Below, piece by piece: positions 59,665 to 64,000 of a stretch of DNA of 64,000 bases. Every line of letters starts with the position of its first letter. The stretch's first letter is position 1. A model generated the notes under the pieces. The model searched no databases. It was not told where the DNA came from and saw nothing but the letters and a program-made list of their open reading frames with translations. The DNA is taken from positions 310,001-374,000 of the forward strand of contig NZ_BIME01000005.1 in NCBI RefSeq assembly GCF_004000925.1, read 5' to 3'. The position numbers and the translations under genes are program-made. This DNA comes from Paenibacillus illinoisensis NBRC 15959. Its GTDB lineage: Bacteria; Bacillota; Bacilli; Paenibacillales; Paenibacillaceae.

Positions 59665-60411
59665 TTAATCCGTGCTTTCTGCAAGTTTGGCGATATGCGC
59701 GCTTGGTTCATTTGTGTATTCGCCGCCATGGTAACAGAGCACTTTGTTCAGTTTCAGGCCGGTCAGTCTTTTCAAACTTCTCAGCGCTTCAGGCATGTCC
59801 GGTGTTGCAGGCGGTGCAGGTCCGACCAGTTCATCATCCACAACACGCAGTTCGTCGGCAGCCAGCAGGAATTCCGATTCACGGAAGTACAGGCAGATAT
59901 GCCCCGGGGTATGTCCAGGTGTATGGATGACCTGAATTCCGCCTTGAAGCGGCAGCATGTCCCCATCTTCCAATACTCTGCTGATCTCGATCTCAGGCAG
60001 CTGGGAGAGAAGCTGATCGGCCTGGGCAAGCACAGGTGCGGGAAGCATGGCTCTACGTTCAGGTGTGAACTTGATCAACGGCTTTTCACCTTTAATATAG
60101 GGAACCTCATCTGCATGTGCCCAGACCTCAAGTCCGGGTATTGCATCCAGAAGAGCACCCAGATTACCGATATGGTCAATGTCCTGATGTGTCAAAATGA
60201 TGCGTTTGACATCAGCCAGCTGTACGCCTTCCTGCTCCAGTGCAGACTCTAGACCTGCGAATTGGCCGATCATGCCGGTGTCCACGAGGGTGATGCCGTC
60301 CTCATCGCGCAGCATGACGGGGTAAATCGGGTTGTCTCCCGAAGGCGTGGGTATGCTGAGATGCAGCACGGTAAAATCTGTCTTTTGATTAGTCATAGGT
60401 ATCCGGATCAA
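59665..60411 (-). CDS. MBL-fold metallo-hydrolase
   Basis: A 248-residue metallo-beta-lactamase-fold hydrolase. The metal motif is 'ILTHQDIDHIGNLGALL' (H-x-D-x-D-H with Gln in second place), then 'VIHTPGHTPGHICLYF', 'LLAADELRV' and a C-terminal 'LCYHGG'. It resembles the YqgX/glyoxalase-II-like and quorum-quenching groups; the substrate cannot be assigned. The AGGAGG upstream is about 10 bases from TTG 60411, so that codon is likely the start; ATG 60396 is farther away. It follows the HEPN-like gene in the same direction and may be cotranscribed. Confidence 0.82.
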   Translation of the reverse strand: MIRIPMTNQKTDFTVLHLSIPTPSGDNPIYPVMLRDEDGITLVDTGMIGQFAGLESALEQEGVQLADVKRIILTHQDIDHIGNLGALLDAIPGLEVWAHADEVPYIKGEKPLIKFTPERRAMLPAPVLAQADQLLSQLPEIEISRVLEDGDMLPLQGGIQVIHTPGHTPGHICLYFRESEFLLAADELRVVDDELVGPAPPATPDMPEALRSLKRLTGLKLNKVLCYHGGEYTNEPSAHIAKLAESTD

Positions 60412-60449
60412 GTCCGGTCCACCTCCTTTTTGGATGTTATAGTTTGCGT

Positions 60450-60947
60450 TTATTCTGGACGAAGATATTTTAAGTGTTTTCTGTACTTCTGGATCGTATC
60501 CAGCATCGCTTCAAAGGTTTGTTCAGCCTGCATGCCTTCCTTGACGATGGAGTCAAAGGAGAAGTTCTCATGAATGAGCTTGTTCCTCGCTTGGAAGACC
60601 TGACTAAGAGCCTGTTCCATGTTTTCTTTCCCAGGTTTCAGGGCGATCTGTTGTTTATTTAATTCGGCCTGTATGATCTCCATATTGGACCGTGCACGGT
60701 AAGCAGGAGTTTTCATCAGCTCGGTCGAATTAAACTTTTTTTGATAGATGCTCTGATATAGCTGTTTTAACATGTGTTCAAGAATGGAGCAGCATTCAAT
60801 GACAAGGGATGCATATCTTCGATGTTTACGTTGATCCCATTGCGGTGAATCGAGTTCCTGTCCCATATGATGATACTCTTGTTCCAGAACTGCGATTTCA
60901 AGCTTTGCTTCTTTTTTGATTTTTTTAAAATCGTCTTTGGTCAGCAT
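60450..60947 (-). CDS. HEPN-like protein of unknown function
   Basis: A 165-residue, almost entirely helical, charged protein that I do not recognise by name. It contains 'QARNKLIHENF' with R121-N-K-L-I-H126, the Rx4H (RNxxxH) arrangement of HEPN-domain RNases. An upstream helix 'SLVIECCSILEHMLKQLY' resembles the other HEPN core helix. There is no nucleotidyltransferase partner beside it, so a standard toxin-antitoxin pair is not supported. GGGAGGA precedes ATG 60947. It is 38 bases upstream of the MBL gene start. Confidence 0.6.
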   Translation of the reverse strand: MLTKDDFKKIKKEAKLEIAVLEQEYHHMGQELDSPQWDQRKHRRYASLVIECCSILEHMLKQLYQSIYQKKFNSTELMKTPAYRARSNMEIIQAELNKQQIALKPGKENMEQALSQVFQARNKLIHENFSFDSIVKEGMQAEQTFEAMLDTIQKYRKHLKYLRPE

Positions 60948-61084
60948 ACCTGTCCTCCCATGGAAACCAAGATGTGATAACTTCATTATCTCATATTGTT
61001 ACTCGGAGTGCCTCTTTTCCGTGGGAGGCAGGATTCTATCCGTTCATCCAATCATTGAACCCCGGTTCAGAAGGGAATTATTCG

Positions 61085-61948
61085 ATGTCCATGAAAACAG
61101 CCATTGTAACCGGAGCAAATTCCGGCATGGGGCTAGCAACCACCATTCAACTTGCAAAGCAAGGCTATAGGGTGATTATGGCCTGCCGCAGCGAGAAGCG
61201 CGGACAGCAGGCTCTGCAAGAGGCCTTGCGTGAGTCAGGCTCTACTGCGATTGAGCTAATCCTGTGTGATTTGGGTTCCACCCAGAGCATCCGCCATTTT
61301 GCCCGCTCCTTCCGCGAACGCTACAGTACGCTTGACGTTTTGGTGAATAACGCCGGCGTGGTCATGCTGAAAAGACAGGAGACCTCGGATGGTTTTGAGC
61401 AGAGCATCGGCATTAACCATCTGGGACATTTTCTGCTCACATTGCTCTTGATCCAGCCTTTGCAGGCTGCAGAGCAGGGACGAGTCGTGAATGTTTCTTC
61501 CGGTGCGTACAAAGCAGGCAAGATTCACTTCGACGATCCGCATCTGCTGAAGGGCTATAACCCGATTAAGAGCTATGCCCAGTCCAAGCTGGCCAACGTA
61601 CTGTTCACCCGTGCGCTGTCCCGCAAAGTGGCGAATAGCCGAGTCACGGTGAATTGTCTGCATCCGGGTGCAGTTGGAACAAGCATCGGCGTGGATCGTA
61701 ATACCGGTTTTGGTACACGTATCATGGCCTTTATCGGCAAGCTTCCCTTTTTCCTGTCTCCCGAGGAGGGGGCACAAACGGCGATTTATTTGGCCACCAG
61801 CCCGGAAGTAGCAGAAATTACAGGACGCTACTTCTATCAAAAGAAAGAGCAGAAGCTCAAAGCACATGCCGTCGATGATGCTGTGACTGAACGTTTCTGG
61901 ACATGGAGCGAACAGCAGGTCGGGCTGAAGCCTAATGAAAAATGGTGA
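61085..61948 (+). CDS. Short-chain dehydrogenase/reductase (retinol-dehydrogenase-like)
   Basis: A 287-residue classical SDR. 'TAIVTGANSGMGLATTIQLAKQG' is the NAD(P)-binding TGxxxGxG motif, 'LVNNAGVVML' the NNAG motif, 'VNVSSGAYKAG' the Ser region and 'IKSYAQSKLANVLFTRAL' the catalytic YxxxK. The pattern 'CDLGSTQSIRHFARSF' and 'NHLGHFLLTLLL' match the retinol-dehydrogenase/WWOX-like SDR branch common in Firmicutes. The substrate is unknown. GAAGGGAA precedes ATG 61085; ATG 61091 is also possible. Confidence 0.9.
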   Translation: MSMKTAIVTGANSGMGLATTIQLAKQGYRVIMACRSEKRGQQALQEALRESGSTAIELILCDLGSTQSIRHFARSFRERYSTLDVLVNNAGVVMLKRQETSDGFEQSIGINHLGHFLLTLLLIQPLQAAEQGRVVNVSSGAYKAGKIHFDDPHLLKGYNPIKSYAQSKLANVLFTRALSRKVANSRVTVNCLHPGAVGTSIGVDRNTGFGTRIMAFIGKLPFFLSPEEGAQTAIYLATSPEVAEITGRYFYQKKEQKLKAHAVDDAVTERFWTWSEQQVGLKPNEKW

Positions 61949-61965
61949 TGAGTCCAAGCTGAGGT

Positions 61966-61997
61966 GCAGAACCGGTTCTTCATCTCAGTAAATGATC
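61966..61997. other. Near-perfect palindrome between SDR and thrS
   Basis: CTGAGGTGCAGAACC meets GGTTCTTCATCTCAG with 13 of 15 positions paired and almost no loop. There is no T-run. It may be a weak terminator shared by the two convergent genes or an operator-like site. Confidence 0.4.
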
Positions 61998-62060
61998 AAA
62001 GGTGATCATAGTACACTCATCTGTTTATATCATCTGCGTTAACTCGCTATGATAGACATT

Positions 62061-63992
62061 TTAGGCTTTTGCTTGCACAGCTTGCTGTACTTCCTGGATG
62101 AATGCTTCAATGCTCTGAACGCCTTGATCTCCCTGACCGTATGCGCGGACAGAGGCAGACAGGGCGTTTTTCTCATTTTCCCCCAGCACCAGCGAGTAAG
62201 GCACTTTTTCCATCTGAGCTTCACGAATTTTGTACCCCAGCTTCTCGCTGCGCAGATCCGTTTCAACCCGAATGCCTGCTGCTCGCAATTGACTCTGTAC
62301 CTGCAGCGCATAATCCGCATAGTGATCGGATACCGGGAGCAGCTTCACCTGAACCGGAGCGAGCCATAGTGGAAACGCACCCGCATAATGCTCAGTCAGA
62401 ATACCAATGAAGCGATCAATGGAGCCATAAATGGCACGATGGATCACGACCGGACGGTGTTTCAGGCTGTCTTCGCCAACATAAGTGAGGTCGAATTTCT
62501 CCGGCATTTGAAAATCAAGCTGAATTGTTCCGCACTGCCAGCTGCGTTTCAGCGCATCGAGAATATGGAAGTCAATCTTCGGTCCATAAAAGGCTCCGTC
62601 TCCTTCATTGATGCGGTATTTCACGCCGCGCCGATCCAGTACATTTTGCAGCGCACGTTCTGCCTGATCCCATAGCTCTTCCGACCCCATCGAGTCTGCG
62701 GGACGAGTGGATAGCTCAATTGTGTATTCAAAACCAAAAATATCGTACATGCGTCCGATCAGGGATATCGCCTGGTTGATCTCTTCCTCAATCTGTTCCG
62801 GCATGACATAGAGATGGGCATCATCCTGACAAAATGTCCGTACCCGCATCATGCCGTTCAGTGCACCCGAGAATTCATGACGGTGAACCTGGCCGAATTC
62901 CATCATGCGAATGGGAAGCTCGCGATAGGAATGAAGACTATTTTTGAAAATCAGCATATGCCCAGGGCAGTTCATCGGCTTCAGTGCAAACGTAGCGTCA
63001 TCCACTTCTGAGAAATACATATTGTCCTTATAGTGCTCCCAATGCCCTGATTGCTCCCACAGACGATTGTTCATCATCAGCGGAGTTCGAACCTCTTGAT
63101 ACCCTTCCTGCAGCTGCAGCTCACGTGAGAATTGCTCCAGCTCTGTACGGATCGTCATGCCTTTCGGGAGATAGAAGGGCATCCCCGGCGCTTCCTCCGA
63201 GAACATGAACAGACCCAGCTCTTTGCCGAGCTTGCGATGATCCCGCTTCTTGGCTTCCTCCAGTATGTGCAGGTGATCGTCCAGCTGGGCTTTGCTTGGA
63301 AAGGCAGTGCCGTAGATTCGCTGCAGCATTTTGTTGTTCGAATCGCCCCGCCAGTAAGCCCCTGCCACATTCAGCAGCTTGAAGGCTTTGATCCGGCCAG
63401 TGGACGGAAGATGCGGACCCCGGCACAGATCAAAAAATTCCCCTTGATCATAGATTGAAAGCTCCGCATCCTGCGGCAAATCATGGATCAGTTCAAGCTT
63501 ATACGGATCCTGAATCTCTTCGAACAACAGAAGGGCTTCCTCACGGCCAACCACCCGCCGGCTGATCTTCTCATTCTCCTGTACAATCTTGTTCATTTCC
63601 CGCTCAATGGCAGCCAGATCACTGATGGACAAGGCATGTTCCAGATCCACATCGTAATAAAAGCCATCTTCAATGACGGGGCCAATCCCCAGTTTGACTT
63701 GTTCCGCACCGTAGATACGCTTGAGTGCCTGGGCGAGGACATGCGCAGTAGTATGACGATAACGATACAGTCCTTCCTCGCTGTCCAGTGTAACAATGAC
63801 GAGTTCGCAGTCCTGTTCAAGCTTCATGTTCAGATCGACGTTAACACCGTCCACAATGCCTCCGATGGCCTGTTTACCCAAGCTAGTACTGATGGACGAA
63901 GCTACTTCTCCGACACTTATGCCTGCCTCGTACGAACGAACTGCTCCACCTTGAAGGCGAATCTCAATGGGGTTTCCTTGTTGATTACTCAT
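62061..63992 (-). CDS. thrS: Threonyl-tRNA synthetase
   Basis: Charges tRNA-Thr. 643 residues, the same length as the B. subtilis enzyme. Order: TGS domain (~1-65, 'IEIRLQGGAVRSYEAGISVGEVASSIS'), editing/SAD domain with 'HTTAHVLAQALKRIYG', and the class II core with 'GPHLPSTGRIKAFKL', 'MNCPGHMLIFKNSLHSYRELPIRMMEFGQVHRHEFSGALNGMMRVRTFCQDDAHLY' (Zn ligand Cys and motif 2) and 'RPVVIHRAIYGSIDRFIGIL' (motif 3). The anticodon-binding domain closes it ('WLAPVQVKLLPVS'). ATG 63992 lies 8 bases from the window edge, so any T-box leader is outside. Confidence 0.97.
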   Translation of the reverse strand: MSNQQGNPIEIRLQGGAVRSYEAGISVGEVASSISTSLGKQAIGGIVDGVNVDLNMKLEQDCELVIVTLDSEEGLYRYRHTTAHVLAQALKRIYGAEQVKLGIGPVIEDGFYYDVDLEHALSISDLAAIEREMNKIVQENEKISRRVVGREEALLLFEEIQDPYKLELIHDLPQDAELSIYDQGEFFDLCRGPHLPSTGRIKAFKLLNVAGAYWRGDSNNKMLQRIYGTAFPSKAQLDDHLHILEEAKKRDHRKLGKELGLFMFSEEAPGMPFYLPKGMTIRTELEQFSRELQLQEGYQEVRTPLMMNNRLWEQSGHWEHYKDNMYFSEVDDATFALKPMNCPGHMLIFKNSLHSYRELPIRMMEFGQVHRHEFSGALNGMMRVRTFCQDDAHLYVMPEQIEEEINQAISLIGRMYDIFGFEYTIELSTRPADSMGSEELWDQAERALQNVLDRRGVKYRINEGDGAFYGPKIDFHILDALKRSWQCGTIQLDFQMPEKFDLTYVGEDSLKHRPVVIHRAIYGSIDRFIGILTEHYAGAFPLWLAPVQVKLLPVSDHYADYALQVQSQLRAAGIRVETDLRSEKLGYKIREAQMEKVPYSLVLGENEKNALSASVRAYGQGDQGVQSIEAFIQEVQQAVQAKA

Positions 63993-64000
63993 GCAAACCA

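Noticed and set aside
60450-61948. Toxin-antitoxin pair made of the HEPN-like protein and a neighbour
   Set aside because: The neighbours are an MBL hydrolase and an SDR; neither resembles an MNT-type or other antitoxin.
63984-64000. T-box leader of thrS
   Set aside because: Only eight bases upstream of the start are inside the window, so presence or absence cannot be judged.

Overview
The window reads as chromosomal DNA of a spore-forming Firmicute of the Paenibacillaceae, most likely Paenibacillus. This rests on the protein families and their order (Firmicute-type Tad pilus operon with a DUF5702-like gene, YqhR, YneK/DUF2621, YvyE, LplJ, TcyP and B. subtilis-length Pgi and ThrS), on strong AGGAGG-type ribosome sites with frequent GTG/TTG starts, and on sigma-A-like promoters. 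Genus is an inference. I see no rRNA, tRNA, CRISPR array, phage gene or transposase. The window is ordinary core and accessory chromosome. It is cut just upstream of thrS on the right.

Layout. 1-0.6 kb: a VOC/glyoxalase-like protein. 0.7-11.5 kb: a complete Gram-positive Tad/Flp pilus operon (TadZ/CpaE-like, CpaF, TadB, TadC, Flp, two TadE-like proteins, a DUF5702-like protein, prepilin peptidase, and a membrane protein with a C-terminal FHA domain), preceded by a terminator-like leader. 11.5-15.8 kb: SDR epimerase, YneK-like protein, endonuclease IV with a C-terminal extension, PurU, YqhR. 16-21.6 kb: transketolase, PpnP, Pgi, YvyE, TetR regulator. 21.8-26.3 kb: YjbQ and a sulfate ABC operon (cysT-cysW-cysA-binding protein). 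26.4-32.1 kb: a five-gene peptide/nickel-type ABC transporter operon. 32.2-35.2 kb: unknown protein, PhnP-like metallo-hydrolase, and an ECF-like sigma factor followed by a second-type ClpP. 35.4-40.5 kb: MocR regulator divergent from an EamA exporter with obvious operator repeats, small membrane proteins, a Cof-type HAD phosphatase and lipoate ligase.

40.7-52.2 kb is a late-stage cobalamin synthesis, salvage and uptake region: cobD-cbiZ-cbiB-cobC, then a cobalamin riboswitch with terminator, then btuF-btuC-btuD-cobT-cobU-cobS-cobQ. Together these import corrinoids, remodel their side chain via CbiZ, attach aminopropanol (phosphate) via CobD/CbiB, and assemble the nucleotide loop. No corrin-ring genes are present here. 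52.4-64 kb holds a chemoreceptor, the cystine importer TcyP, a preQ1 riboswitch before a queuosine-precursor transporter, an M24 aminopeptidase, a sugar-dehydrogenase-like lipoprotein, an MBL hydrolase, a HEPN-like protein, an SDR and ThrS.

The most unusual structure not explained by genes is a family of three dispersed, palindromic ~150-190 bp elements bounded by TTACAC...GTGTAA, at 29944-30130, 39268-39417 and 44712-44860. Two of them lie inside operons. All functional calls come from reading translated sequence and motifs; no database search was run.
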